Assembly: GCF_900113225.1 (NCBI RefSeq)
Contig: NZ_FOZE01000002.1
Location: 806,001-870,000, forward strand
Source: Mitsuaria sp. PDC51
GTDB lineage: Bacteria > Pseudomonadota > Gammaproteobacteria > Burkholderiales > Burkholderiaceae_C
Direction of reading: 5' to 3'
DNA: 64,000 bases
The translations under genes and the position numbers were made by a program. The notes under the pieces are model-generated. The model saw only the letters and a list, made by a program, of their open reading frames with translations. It had not been told where the DNA came from and searched no databases. Position 1 is the stretch's first letter. Each line of letters begins with the position of its first letter. This document shows, one piece after another, positions 27,084-35,807 of the stretch.

Positions 27084-28772
27084 TCAGCGCGACTCGATCT
27101 TGAAGACGTAGGCATGACGGCCCACGGGGTCCTTGGGCACGCGCAGGTGCAGGCCCGCGGCGTCTTGCGTGAAGGGGATGTCGCTGCGGTCCGCGAGCAG
27201 CGTGACGCGCTTGACGGGCGCCGCCAGCGCGCTCGGCGCCAGCGAGCGGATCAGCAGCTCCTGCCGTCCGTCGTCGCGCGCGGCCGGCCAGCCAAGGCCG
27301 ATGGCGTAGAGCACCGGGCCTTGCGTGGTGAAGCGGAAATCCTCGGGCGTGTAGGGCTTGGCGTTGCGGTCCTGGAAGGTGCCGCCGACCACTTCCGTGG
27401 GGCCTTCGCCGAAGCGGGTCCAGGGCCGGCTGCCGTAGATGGCTTCGCCATTGAGCTTGAGCCAGTCGCCCATCTCCAGCAGGATGTCGCGCGCCGGCTC
27501 GGGGATGCTGCCGTCGCCGCGCGGGCCGATGTTGAGCAGCAGGTTGCCGTTCTTGGACACCACGTCGATCAGCTGATGCAGCAGTTGGCCCGCCGGCTTG
27601 TAGGTGTCGCCGTCGATGTAGCCCCAGGAGGCGTTGCTGATGGACGTGTCGGTCTGCCAGGTCTGCGGCTGGATGCCGACCATCTGGCCGCGCTCGACGT
27701 CGTAGGTGCCGGCGCCCTGCGGGAAGGCGTCGAGCTTGAAGTCGATGACGGTGGCCTCGCCGCGGCGCGCGCCCTGGTTGTAGTAGTACGCGGCGAAGCT
27801 GGGCATCGTGTGCGCCCGCATGCTCGCGTGGCCGATCCACCAGTCGAAATACATCAGGTCCGGCTTGTAGGTGTCGACCAGTTCGGCGGTACGGGCGAGC
27901 CAGTCGTCCAGCCAGGCCTGGGACACATAGGTCCAGTCATGCGGCAGGTCGCCGTCGTCCTTGCCATGCAGTTCGCGCAGCTGCGCCGGGCCATAGAGCG
28001 CGGCATAGCGCGGATCGTTGACGTCGGAGGCGATGCGGCGGCCGCCGTCGAAGAACCAGTCGTGCTCGGCGCGGTGCGACGAGGTGCCGAAGCGCATGCC
28101 TTCGGCACGGATGGCCTGGGCCAGTTCGCCCAGCACGTCGCGCTTGGGGCCCATGGTGGCGGCCGTCCAGTCGCTCAGGCGCGAGCGGTACATCGCGAAG
28201 CCGTCGTGGTGCTCCGCCACCGGCACCACGTAGCGGGCGCCGGCTTGCGCGAACAGCCGCGCCCAGGCCTTGGGGTCGAAGCGCTCGGCCTTGAAGCGGG
28301 CGATCAGGTCCTTGTAGCCGAAGACGGCCGGCGAGCCGTAGGTCGCCAGGTGGTGCTCATGGGGCTTGCTGCCCGCCTGGTACATCTCCCGCGAGTACCA
28401 CTCGTTGCCGAAGGCCGGCAGCGAGAACACGCCCCAGTGCACGAAGATGCCGAACTTCGCGTCCGCGTACCACTGCGGCGTCTTGTAGCCCTGCAGCGAG
28501 GTCCAGTCCGCGCGGAAGGGGCCGGCCGCGACACCGGCCTGCACCTGGCGCAGCACGCGGGCGCGCTCGCCATCGAACTTGCTGACCGACTGGCGCCAGA
28601 TGGCGTCGATCTCGGCCGGCGAGCGCGTGGCCGCGGTGGGCGCGGTCGGGTCGGCGGCCGGCGCCACCGTGGCCGTCTGCGCGTGCACGCAGGCCGGCCC
28701 GAAGGCGGCCATCGTGGTCAGGACGCTCGCGACGGTCATGGCGCTCAGGCAGCGGTGGCGGAAGGTGGACAT
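27084..28772 (-). CDS. GH29 alpha-L-fucosidase, second paralogue
   Basis: 562-residue exported fucosidase with a signal peptide ending near ACVHA-Q. Barrel motifs are WYADAKFGIFVHWGVFSLP, NEWYSREMY, AEHHDGFAMY and the nucleophile segment DLMYFDWWIG, followed by LLLNIGPRGDG and a C-terminal beta-sandwich. The YADAKFGIF..HWG and NIGPxxDG blocks are those of GH29 subfamily A, which accepts alpha-1,2/1,3/1,6 fucose. It therefore complements the subfamily-B enzyme at 16505, and together they could remove core and antennary fucose. It starts 24 bp after the beta-galactosidase gene. Confidence 0.92.
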   Translation of the reverse strand: MSTFRHRCLSAMTVASVLTTMAAFGPACVHAQTATVAPAADPTAPTAATRSPAEIDAIWRQSVSKFDGERARVLRQVQAGVAAGPFRADWTSLQGYKTPQWYADAKFGIFVHWGVFSLPAFGNEWYSREMYQAGSKPHEHHLATYGSPAVFGYKDLIARFKAERFDPKAWARLFAQAGARYVVPVAEHHDGFAMYRSRLSDWTAATMGPKRDVLGELAQAIRAEGMRFGTSSHRAEHDWFFDGGRRIASDVNDPRYAALYGPAQLRELHGKDDGDLPHDWTYVSQAWLDDWLARTAELVDTYKPDLMYFDWWIGHASMRAHTMPSFAAYYYNQGARRGEATVIDFKLDAFPQGAGTYDVERGQMVGIQPQTWQTDTSISNASWGYIDGDTYKPAGQLLHQLIDVVSKNGNLLLNIGPRGDGSIPEPARDILLEMGDWLKLNGEAIYGSRPWTRFGEGPTEVVGGTFQDRNAKPYTPEDFRFTTQGPVLYAIGLGWPAARDDGRQELLIRSLAPSALAAPVKRVTLLADRSDIPFTQDAAGLHLRVPKDPVGRHAYVFKIESR

Positions 28773-28796
28773 ACGGCGAGGACTTCCTGTGGGAGT

Positions 28797-31127
28797 TCAG
28801 CGATCCACCGGCGCGGCGGCATCGGGGATGGGAGCGGGGGCGCGGCTGGCGGGGGCAGGCTTGACCTCGGCGGGGAACGGCGCGGCGCCCAGGCGCAGCG
28901 CGGCCTGCTCCAGCCGGCTCTCGAGCGCGAGCGCGCCATCGGGCGCGAGCACGCGCAGTCGCAGCGTCGCGGCCGGCAGGCCCTTCTCCGCCGGCCACCG
29001 GCCTTGCAGCGTGAACGGGGCGGCGAGGTCCGGCAGGCCTTGCGCGCCCTGCCCGATCAGCCGGCCGTCGCGGTCCGTCATGCGCCACTCGGCCCGGTAG
29101 CCCAGCAGCGGATAGGAAGGCAGCTGCGCCGCGCCATTGGCCTGCAGCACGGCCTGGAAGCCCGACAGCCCCTCGCCTTCCCACGCCCAGCCCAGGCGGG
29201 CCGTCAGCGGCGCGTTGCGCTGCTGGTAGGCGGCATACGAGGGCTTGCGCTGACGATGCTCGTCGACCACGCCGTGGTCCACGTAGCCGGCGGTCTCGCC
29301 GGCGGCCAGGTTGCGATGCGACTTGTAGTCCTGGTAGATCCAGAAGATCGCGCCCGCGACGAAGTCGCGCCGGGCGAAGGCATCGAGCTGCTGGCGCAGG
29401 TTGGCGATGCGCTGGCGGTCGGCCTCGGCGGCGTTCGGCGCGAAGGGGCCGACGAAGCCGTACTCGGAGATGACCAGCGCCTTCTCCGGATAGGTCTTCT
29501 GGATGAAGTCCAGCCAGGGCTCGACCTGCTCGGCGGCGCCGCTCCAGCTGCCGAAGTAGGCGTTGGCCATGAGGAAGTCAGCCTCGTGCAGCGCAGCGTT
29601 GTCGCGCCAGGGCGCGATGCTCACGTCGGAGTCCGCGAAGGTGAAGAAGCGCGCGGGATCGAGCCGGCGGACCGCCGCCTTCATGCGCCGCACGTAGTCC
29701 AGGCCGCCGGGCAGGCGCGTGTCGCTCTCGTTGCAGACGCTCCACGCGAAGATGCTGGCGTGGTTGCCGTCCGCGGCGATCATCTCGCCCAGCATGCGCT
29801 CGGCCAGGGCCTGCACGCGCGGGTCCTTCAGCTGGGCCTCGCTGAACTGCCACACCGGGATTTCCGGCACCAGCAGGATGCCGTGGCGATCGGCGTAGTC
29901 GAGCACCGCGGGCGGCTGCGGATAGTGCACCGGCCGCGTCAGCGTCGTGTGCAGCGCGCGCAGGTCGTCCCAGTCATGCAGGATGCTGCCGCGGGTCTCG
30001 GCCAGGCCTTCCCAGGGCGTGTCCTCGTGGCGCGTCAGGCCGGTCAGCCGCACCGGACGATCGTTGACCCAGAGCTTGCGGTCGCGCAGCTCGATGCGGC
30101 GCAGGCCCAGCGTGTCGGTGCGCGTGTCCAGCACCTGGCCTTGCTCGTCCCGCAGCTCGGTGACCACGCGGTAGAGCTGGCCGTCGCCGATGTTCCACAG
30201 CCGGGGCCGCGCGATGGCCAGGCGCAGGTCCGCGCTGCCCTTGCCTCCGGCCGGCAGTTGCAGCGGCTGGCGCGCGGAGGCCGCGGTCGCGCCGTCCGGC
30301 GCGAAGGCGGTGGTGACCACCTGCAGGCGGCGCGCGCGCGGGCTCGCGTTCTCCAGTTCGACGCGGGCATCGACCTGGGCGGGCGCCTCGCCGATGGCGC
30401 GGCCGGCCAGGGCCCCGCTCAGCGTGGCGCGCAGTGTCTGACGGCGCACCAGCGCGCCATCGCCGACGCTCAGCCACACGTCGCGCACCAGGCCGCCGAA
30501 ATGCCACCAGTCGTACCAGACGCTGCCGCTGCCCGCCAGGCGCATCGCGTGGCCGGGAATGCTGCTCGCGGTCGGCCGGTTGTCCACGGCGACCACCAGC
30601 AGATTCGACTGGCCGCGCCGCAGCAGCCCGGTGATGTCAAAGGCATGGGCCGTGTGGCCGCCCTCGTGCTGACCGACCTCCACGCCGTTGAGCCAGACGC
30701 GGCTGCGATAGAACGCGGCGCCGAAGTTCAGCTCGACATGCGCATCCGGCGCGAGCGGCAGCGTCAGGTCGAGCCGGCGGAAGTACCAGCCGGTGCCCTC
30801 GAAGTCGACGTCCGGCTCGGAATCGGCATTCCAGGTGTGCGGCACGGCCACGCTGCGCGTGTTCGCCGGCACGGCGCCGGTCCAGCCGGCGGTCACGCCC
30901 TCGTCCTTCGGATCGGTGCGGAACTGCCAGCCGTCGTTGACGTCGATGCGCGTGGCGGCTTCGGCCAGCGCCGGCAGCATGGCCAGCGGCAGCGCGAGGC
31001 TCGCCAGCAGGGCCAGCGGGGCCAGCGGGGCGAGCCGGGTCAAGCGGGCCCGACAGGCCAGGCGGGCCAAGCGGACCAGGCGGACCGATTGGACCGACAT
31101 CGCGCGAAGGAGCGTGAGGAGCTTCAT
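28797..31127 (-). CDS. GH2 beta-galactosidase, exported
   Basis: 776-residue family 2 enzyme likely to remove beta-1,3 or 1,4 galactose from glycan antennae. Landmarks are DVNDGWQFRTDP, the jelly-roll segment VWLNGVEVGQHEGG, the acid/base FAWSVCNESD and the nucleophile VISEYGFVGP. The N-terminus is odd: a 55-residue Arg/Leu/Ala-rich leader built from imperfect 9-12-bp repeats (about 31000-31090) precedes the cleavage region ALAEAA. A Met nine codons in (MSVQSVRLVRL) could be the true start. It follows the regulator gene by 7 bp. Confidence 0.88.
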   Translation of the reverse strand: MKLLTLLRAMSVQSVRLVRLARLACRARLTRLAPLAPLALLASLALPLAMLPALAEAATRIDVNDGWQFRTDPKDEGVTAGWTGAVPANTRSVAVPHTWNADSEPDVDFEGTGWYFRRLDLTLPLAPDAHVELNFGAAFYRSRVWLNGVEVGQHEGGHTAHAFDITGLLRRGQSNLLVVAVDNRPTASSIPGHAMRLAGSGSVWYDWWHFGGLVRDVWLSVGDGALVRRQTLRATLSGALAGRAIGEAPAQVDARVELENASPRARRLQVVTTAFAPDGATAASARQPLQLPAGGKGSADLRLAIARPRLWNIGDGQLYRVVTELRDEQGQVLDTRTDTLGLRRIELRDRKLWVNDRPVRLTGLTRHEDTPWEGLAETRGSILHDWDDLRALHTTLTRPVHYPQPPAVLDYADRHGILLVPEIPVWQFSEAQLKDPRVQALAERMLGEMIAADGNHASIFAWSVCNESDTRLPGGLDYVRRMKAAVRRLDPARFFTFADSDVSIAPWRDNAALHEADFLMANAYFGSWSGAAEQVEPWLDFIQKTYPEKALVISEYGFVGPFAPNAAEADRQRIANLRQQLDAFARRDFVAGAIFWIYQDYKSHRNLAAGETAGYVDHGVVDEHRQRKPSYAAYQQRNAPLTARLGWAWEGEGLSGFQAVLQANGAAQLPSYPLLGYRAEWRMTDRDGRLIGQGAQGLPDLAAPFTLQGRWPAEKGLPAATLRLRVLAPDGALALESRLEQAALRLGAAPFPAEVKPAPASRAPAPIPDAAAPVDR

Positions 31128-31134
31128 GGCGGCC

Positions 31135-32340
31135 TCAGCGGCGGCGCGGCGGCGCGGCGGAGCCCCGCACCACGAGCTCGGGCGTGAACTGCTCGGCGCC
31201 CAGGTCCAGCGGCCGGCCGGACTGGGCGTGGCGCACGCGCTCGATCAGGCGCAGCGCGGCGCGGCGGCCGATCTCGACCGTGTCCTGCCGCGCGGTGGTC
31301 AGCGGCGGCCAGGTGAGCTGCGAGAAGGGGCTGTCCTCGAAGCCGGCGATGGCCAGGTCGCTCGGCACGTCGAAGCCGACCGAGCGGGCCGCGGCCAGCA
31401 CGCCGGCCGCGATCTCGTCGTTGCTGCCGAACACGGCCGTCGGCGGCGCGCTCATCGCCAGCAGCTTGCGGGCGCGGCGGAAGCCGGAGTTGAAGTTGAA
31501 CTCGCCTTCCAGCACCAGCTGCGGATCGACCTCGACGCCGTAGTCGCGCATCGCGTCCATGTAGCCGGCATAACGCTGGACGCTGGACTCGTAGTAGCCC
31601 TCGCCCCAGAGGAAGCTGATGCGGCTGTGGCCCAGCTGGATGAGGTGCTCGGTGACGGCATGGGCGGCGCGGCGGTCGTCCACGCGCACGCAGTCCTGCA
31701 TGTCGCGCGGGTCGTCGCCGGCCGAGACGATGCGGATCACCGCCACGCCGTGCGCCGCCAGCGCCTGGACCAGATCGCGCTGCTCCGACATCGGCGGCGC
31801 CAGCACCAGGCCGGCCAGGCGAGAGCGCCGCACCAGGGCCAGCAGCTCCTCGATGGAGCCATGGGCCGGCGTGCTGCAGGGATGGATCTGCAGGCCGTAG
31901 CCCTGCTCGCGGCAGGCGGACAGCACGCCGTTCTGCAGGCTGACCAGGTAATGCGCGTTCGGGTTGCTGTAGACCAGGCCCAGGGCGAAGGAATGCGTGC
32001 CGCGCAGGCTGCGCGCCAGCGGATCAGACTGGTAGTTCAGCGCGGCGATGGCCTGGCGCACGCGCTCGCGCATCTCGGGACGCACGGCCGCGTCCTCGTT
32101 GATCACGCGGGACACGGTCTTGAGCGACACGCCCGCGGCCTCGGCCACGTCGCGGATCGAGGCGCGCGCCGGCGCGACAGCCCGGGGCTCGCCGCCGGCG
32201 TCGATGGTCTCGGGCGCGGGGTCGGCGGCTTCGGTGATCTCGGCGGCCTTGCCGGGCCGGGGCGCCTTGGCGGTCCGGGTTGCCTTGACGGCCTTGGCCG
32301 GCGGGGTCGCGGCGGTCTTGGTCTTGGGAGACGGCTTCAT
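31135..32340 (-). CDS. LacI-family regulator, NagR-like
   Basis: 401-residue repressor. A 60-residue Lys/Ala/Pro/Thr-rich basic extension, rare in the family, precedes the helix-turn-helix (SIRDVAEAAGVSLKTVSRVI, about residues 62-81). The sensor domain contains FALGLVYSNPNAHY, ISFLWGEGYYESSVQRY and TAVFGSNDEIAAG. Its ATG overlaps the stop of the permease gene. Two inverted copies of TGACA-N4-TGTCA lie in the permease/kinase intergenic region and match the operator reported for NagR of Shewanella and Xanthomonas, so it probably senses a GlcNAc-derived sugar and controls the whole array. The effector is inferred. Confidence 0.88.
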   Translation of the reverse strand: MKPSPKTKTAATPPAKAVKATRTAKAPRPGKAAEITEAADPAPETIDAGGEPRAVAPARASIRDVAEAAGVSLKTVSRVINEDAAVRPEMRERVRQAIAALNYQSDPLARSLRGTHSFALGLVYSNPNAHYLVSLQNGVLSACREQGYGLQIHPCSTPAHGSIEELLALVRRSRLAGLVLAPPMSEQRDLVQALAAHGVAVIRIVSAGDDPRDMQDCVRVDDRRAAHAVTEHLIQLGHSRISFLWGEGYYESSVQRYAGYMDAMRDYGVEVDPQLVLEGEFNFNSGFRRARKLLAMSAPPTAVFGSNDEIAAGVLAAARSVGFDVPSDLAIAGFEDSPFSQLTWPPLTTARQDTVEIGRRAALRLIERVRHAQSGRPLDLGAEQFTPELVVRGSAAPPRRR

Positions 32341-33632
32341 TCGGCCTCCCCCTCGCGCAGGCCGACGCGATAGCCGGCCAGGCCGTAGTAGAGGATGTAC
32401 AGATAGCAGGGCGCCATCAGGGCCAGGAACACGAACTGGAAGTCGTAGTGCTGCTTGAGCACCGCGAAGGCCTGCGGAATGATCGCGCCGCCGGCGATGC
32501 CCATGATCAGCAGCGCGGCGCCGCGCTCGGTGGCCTCGCCCAGCGCGCGGATCGCGAGCGGGAAGATGGCGGGCCACATCATGGCGTTGGCGAATCCCAG
32601 CGCGGCGACGAAGGCCACCGACACATAGCCCTGCGTGGTCCACGCGCACAGCGAGAGCACGACGCCCAGCGACGCGGACACCGCCAGGTAGCGCTGCTGC
32701 GAGATGTACTTCGGGATCAGCACCAGGCCGGCCACGTAGCCCAGCAGCATCGCCACCAGCGTGAACGAGGTGAAGAACTTGGTCTGGTCGGCCGGCAGGT
32801 TGAAGCCCGCGCCGTAGGTGCCGATCGCGTCGCCGGCCATCACTTCCACGCCGACGTAGACGAACAGGCACAGCACGCCCAGCCACAGGTGCGGGAAGGC
32901 GAACACGCCGCGCCTGGCGCCGGTGGTGGCGGCCTCGCCGCGGTTGGCCTCGGCCGCGCGGATGTCCGGCAGCGGCGAGCGCAGGATGCCCACGGCGAGG
33001 ACGGCCAGCACGCCGGCCATGATCATGTAGGGCGTGTGGATCTTCTGCGCGAAGGTGTTCAGCAGGATGTCGCGCGTGGTGGCGTCGGCCGTCTTGAGGC
33101 TCTCCGCCAGGCCGCCGACGTCGGACAGCACCACCGCGCCCAGCAGCAGCGGCGCGAGGATGCCGGCCACCTTGTTGCAGATGCCCATCCAGGCGATGCG
33201 CTGGGCGGCGCTCTCGATCGGGCCGACGATGCTGATGTAGGGATTGGCCGCCGTCTGCAGCAGCGACAGGCCCGCGCCGATCACGAACAGCCCGGTCAGC
33301 GCGCCGGGATACAGGCGCATCGACACGAACTGGCCGAAGACCACCGCGCCCGCGGCGATGACCAGCAGGCCGATGGCCATGCCGCGCTTCATGCCGGTGC
33401 GCCTGAACACCGCCGCCGACGGCAGCGCCAGGAAGAAGTAGGACAGGTAGAACGCCATCGGCACGAGGAAGGCGTTCACGTCGTCCAGATCGAAGGCCAG
33501 CTTCACGAAGGCGATCAACGGTCCGTTAATCCAGGTGAAGAAGCCCATGATGAAGAACAGCAGGCCAATGATCGCCACCGGACCGAGCGGCGCTCGATGG
33601 GCGGGCGGGGAAACGGTTCCGGCGATGGACAT
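32337..33632 (-). CDS. NagP-like N-acetylglucosamine MFS permease
   Basis: 431-residue inner-membrane symporter of the FucP superfamily, closest in landmarks to NagP GlcNAc permeases: FFIMGFFTWINGPLIAF, the AFYLSYFFLALPSA helix, LLQTAANPYISIVGP and MGICNKVAGILAPL. It is the first gene of the minus-strand array and is divergent from a sugar kinase across a 239-bp control region. It would carry GlcNAc, freed by GH20 and GH18 in the periplasm, into the cytoplasm. The function assignment rests on family resemblance and on the NagR-like operators. Fucose or another hexose is an alternative. Confidence 0.86.
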   Translation of the reverse strand: MSIAGTVSPPAHRAPLGPVAIIGLLFFIMGFFTWINGPLIAFVKLAFDLDDVNAFLVPMAFYLSYFFLALPSAAVFRRTGMKRGMAIGLLVIAAGAVVFGQFVSMRLYPGALTGLFVIGAGLSLLQTAANPYISIVGPIESAAQRIAWMGICNKVAGILAPLLLGAVVLSDVGGLAESLKTADATTRDILLNTFAQKIHTPYMIMAGVLAVLAVGILRSPLPDIRAAEANRGEAATTGARRGVFAFPHLWLGVLCLFVYVGVEVMAGDAIGTYGAGFNLPADQTKFFTSFTLVAMLLGYVAGLVLIPKYISQQRYLAVSASLGVVLSLCAWTTQGYVSVAFVAALGFANAMMWPAIFPLAIRALGEATERGAALLIMGIAGGAIIPQAFAVLKQHYDFQFVFLALMAPCYLYILYYGLAGYRVGLREGEAE

Positions 33633-33671
33633 GCAGGCCTCCGAGGTGAGCAGACTTGTTTATCTTTCTTG

Positions 33672-33850
33672 ATGACACTGTTGTCAATCGAGTCCCGGCA
33701 CTGTCTCAATTGCGCACTTCCGCTAAACATGCCTCCACCACAGGGGAAAGTCGATTCCCGCTGAGATTCAAGCGTTGATCGACGAGGGAAAACACCGAGC
33801 CTGGACGGCTCAATCTGTCCAATGCAGACATTGATTGACAACAGTGTCAT
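33672..33850. promoter_or_regulatory. Pair of NagR-like operators in a divergent promoter region
   Basis: The 17-mer ATGACACTGTTGTCAAT at 33672-33688 and its exact reverse complement at 33834-33850 flank the divergent promoters. Each contains TGACA-N4-TGTCA. One site is 39 bp before the permease start and the other 21 bp before the kinase start, with their first bases 162 bp apart. The sequence closely matches the AATGACA-centre-TGTCATT palindrome described for NagR. The geometry suggests repression of both transcription units by the LacI protein encoded two genes along, perhaps with looping. Confidence 0.75.
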
Positions 33851-33871
33851 TTGCACTTGAAACTCTTTCGA

Positions 33872-34930
33872 ATGCGCTCTTCCCTGCCCTCGTTCGAACC
33901 CGGCGCGTCCGGCCCTGACGTCTTCTTTCTCGCGGCCGACGTGGGGGGCACCCACGCGCGCGTCGGGCTGGGCCGCACCGTGCAGGCCGCGTCCGGCGAC
34001 AGCCCGGTGGAACTGCTGCACGGCGAGGTCTTCGCCTGCGCGCAATGGCCGGGGCTGGGGGAGCTGCTGGCGGACTTCGTCGCCCGGCTGGCCGATACGC
34101 CCTGGGGAGCCGAGGTGTCGATCCAGGCCTGCGTGCTGGCCTGCGCCGGCTACGTGCAGGAGGACCAGGTCGTGAACCGCAACCTGCCGTGGCCGGTGTC
34201 GATCTCCGCGCTGCGGCAGCGGCTGGGCATCGAGCGGCTCACCGTGATCAACGACTTCGAGGCGCTGGCGCACGCGGTGCCCTACGTCAAGCCGTGGGAC
34301 ATGCGGCCGCTGATGACGGGCGACGGCAGCGCGGGGGGGCTGGCCTCCGGCACGATCGTCGTCATGGGGCCGGGCACGGGCCTGGGCTGCGCCGCGGTGC
34401 TGCCGGGCAGCGCGGGGCCGCAGGTGCTGCCAACGGAGGCGGCGCATGTGTCGCTCGCGCCGGGCACCGCGCGCGAGATCGACATCCTGCGCCTGCTCGC
34501 GGGCGACCGCGACCACGTGCCGGTGGAGAACGCGCTGTCCGGGCCGGGGCTGCTCAAGCTGTACCGGGCCATCTCGACGCTGCGCGGGGAGTCACCGGTG
34601 CTGGACACGCCGGCGGCGGTGACGGGCGCGGCGCTGGAGCAGCGCTCGGAGGCCGCGATCGAGGCGCTGAGCACCTTCTGCGCCCTGCTGGGCAGCTTCG
34701 CTGCGGATCTGGCGGCGCTCTACGGCGCGCACGGCGGGATCCTGCTCGCGGGCGGCATCCTTCCGCGGATCGAGTCCTTCCTGCAGCAGAGCGATTTCAA
34801 GAAGCGCTTCCTCAACAAGGGCGTGCTGGCGCCGTTCCTCGAGCGCGTGCCGGTCCACCTGATCGACCACGGCGATCTGGGCGTGCTGGGAGCGGCGTGC
34901 TGGCTGGAGCGGGAACTGCGGCGCGAGTGA
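33872..34930 (+). CDS. Glucokinase-family sugar kinase
   Basis: 352-residue cytoplasmic ATP-dependent hexokinase of the Glk family. The phosphate-binding segment AADVGGTHARVG, the catalytic-base segment INDFEALAHAV, GPGTGLG and LPTEAAHVSLAP are all present. The ATG at 33872 is chosen; a TTG seven codons upstream overlaps the operator and is unlikely. Divergent from a NagP-like permease and under a NagR-like operator, it could phosphorylate GlcNAc, glucose or mannose released by the array. No deacetylase (NagA) or deaminase (NagB) gene is in the window, so later steps must be encoded elsewhere. Confidence 0.9.
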   Translation: MRSSLPSFEPGASGPDVFFLAADVGGTHARVGLGRTVQAASGDSPVELLHGEVFACAQWPGLGELLADFVARLADTPWGAEVSIQACVLACAGYVQEDQVVNRNLPWPVSISALRQRLGIERLTVINDFEALAHAVPYVKPWDMRPLMTGDGSAGGLASGTIVVMGPGTGLGCAAVLPGSAGPQVLPTEAAHVSLAPGTAREIDILRLLAGDRDHVPVENALSGPGLLKLYRAISTLRGESPVLDTPAAVTGAALEQRSEAAIEALSTFCALLGSFAADLAALYGAHGGILLAGGILPRIESFLQQSDFKKRFLNKGVLAPFLERVPVHLIDHGDLGVLGAACWLERELRRE

Positions 34931-35126
34931 ACCGCGGCGTCGCCCCGACGGCCCTCTCCGACTCCGTATTCCGGAAGTGAGGTCTCCGCAGATCACCGAT
35001 GGTCAGCGGCCACGCTCGGCAGGACAGTGCGCTTGGGCATTGGATCCAGACGCAATGGCCAAGACGAAGCCGTCGTAGTTCCGACGCTCAGCCACTGGAC
35101 AACCCTCCGGAGCAGGAGCTACCGCC
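34931..35126. other. Intergenic stretch without a recognisable feature
   Basis: About 196 bp between the kinase and the next supported gene. It holds only a GGAGCAGGAG ribosome-site candidate just before 35127. GC content drops from here on, which marks the left margin of the accessory region. Confidence 0.5.
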
Positions 35127-35702
35127 ATGGATAGCGTTCGTCCGCATTCAGATGAGTTCACGCGAGGTGAACAGCGCAATCACCGTCCGGCCGCCCATGT
35201 GCAACTGAGGCGTGTCGGCTCGGCGGATCAGGGTCTTGCGGATGTGCTCGCGAGCAGCCCGCGGCTGATGGCTCAGCGCCGAACGTTGAAGGCCCTCTGC
35301 GGACAGCCAGTTCAGCTGAACGATGGCGACAAGGGGCAAGGGGAGGAAACGGCCCCCTCCACGTCGAGCGGCTTGACCGCGAGAAGGTGGGCTGCCGGAG
35401 GTTTGGCGGGGTACTTCGGTGCTACGAGGTCTCTCGCGACCGGGGGCTGGATTCCTATGCTGACCCAACTTGGCGGCCTCGCAGGAGAACTGCCCGGGAT
35501 GCTGTCCGGCCTCACCGATTTTCGGACGATGTTTGCGAGGGGGAATCTTGGGGCACGCGCGCTCGCAGTGGCTCCCGCCCTCGCCTCCTTGGCGTGGCTC
35601 CTCCCTCGTTCTTCGTCCACTTCATCGAGCGGAAATAGGATGGCTGGTTGGGGACAAAGCCAGCCACTCTCGAGCCAGCAGAATTCGAATGAAATGAGCT
35701 AG
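35127..35702 (+). CDS. Hypothetical protein with eCIS/polymorphic-toxin-type leader
   Basis: 191 residues. The N-terminal 70 residues are polar and disordered and contain LASSPRLMAQRRTLKALCGQ (about 42-61). That segment resembles the leader 'SPR-x-VAQR-x-L-x-x-L-x-G' found before DUF4157 and other cargo of extracellular contractile injection systems. There is no DUF4157 HExxH motif. Residues 90-155 are hydrophobic and Gly/Leu-rich (GWIPMLTQLGGLAGELPGM) and could be membrane-inserting. The tail is Ser/Gln/Asn-rich. A purine-rich GGAGCAGGAG lies upstream of the ATG. Function is unknown; a truncated toxin or cargo protein is one reading. Confidence 0.55.
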   Translation: MDSVRPHSDEFTRGEQRNHRPAAHVQLRRVGSADQGLADVLASSPRLMAQRRTLKALCGQPVQLNDGDKGQGEETAPSTSSGLTARRWAAGGLAGYFGATRSLATGGWIPMLTQLGGLAGELPGMLSGLTDFRTMFARGNLGARALAVAPALASLAWLLPRSSSTSSSGNRMAGWGQSQPLSSQQNSNEMS

Positions 35703-35807
35703 CAGGCTGTCCGGAGATCTTCCATGCGGAGGACGATGTTCTGCTGCAAGGACTGATCCGCAATCTTGATGCGGTACGGACGACCCCATTAACGATGGCG
35801 CCGATCT

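Noticed and set aside
17592-31187. Very long plus-strand open frames (over 1400 and 1600 codons) opposite the glycan operon
   Set aside because: They lie antisense to clearly recognisable glycosidases, are rich in Arg, His, Gly and Val from third-position GC bias, and show no family motifs.
35703-35807. Short frames between the leader-bearing gene and the DUF6714-like gene
   Set aside because: All are brief, lack ribosome sites and run into neighbouring genes in other frames.
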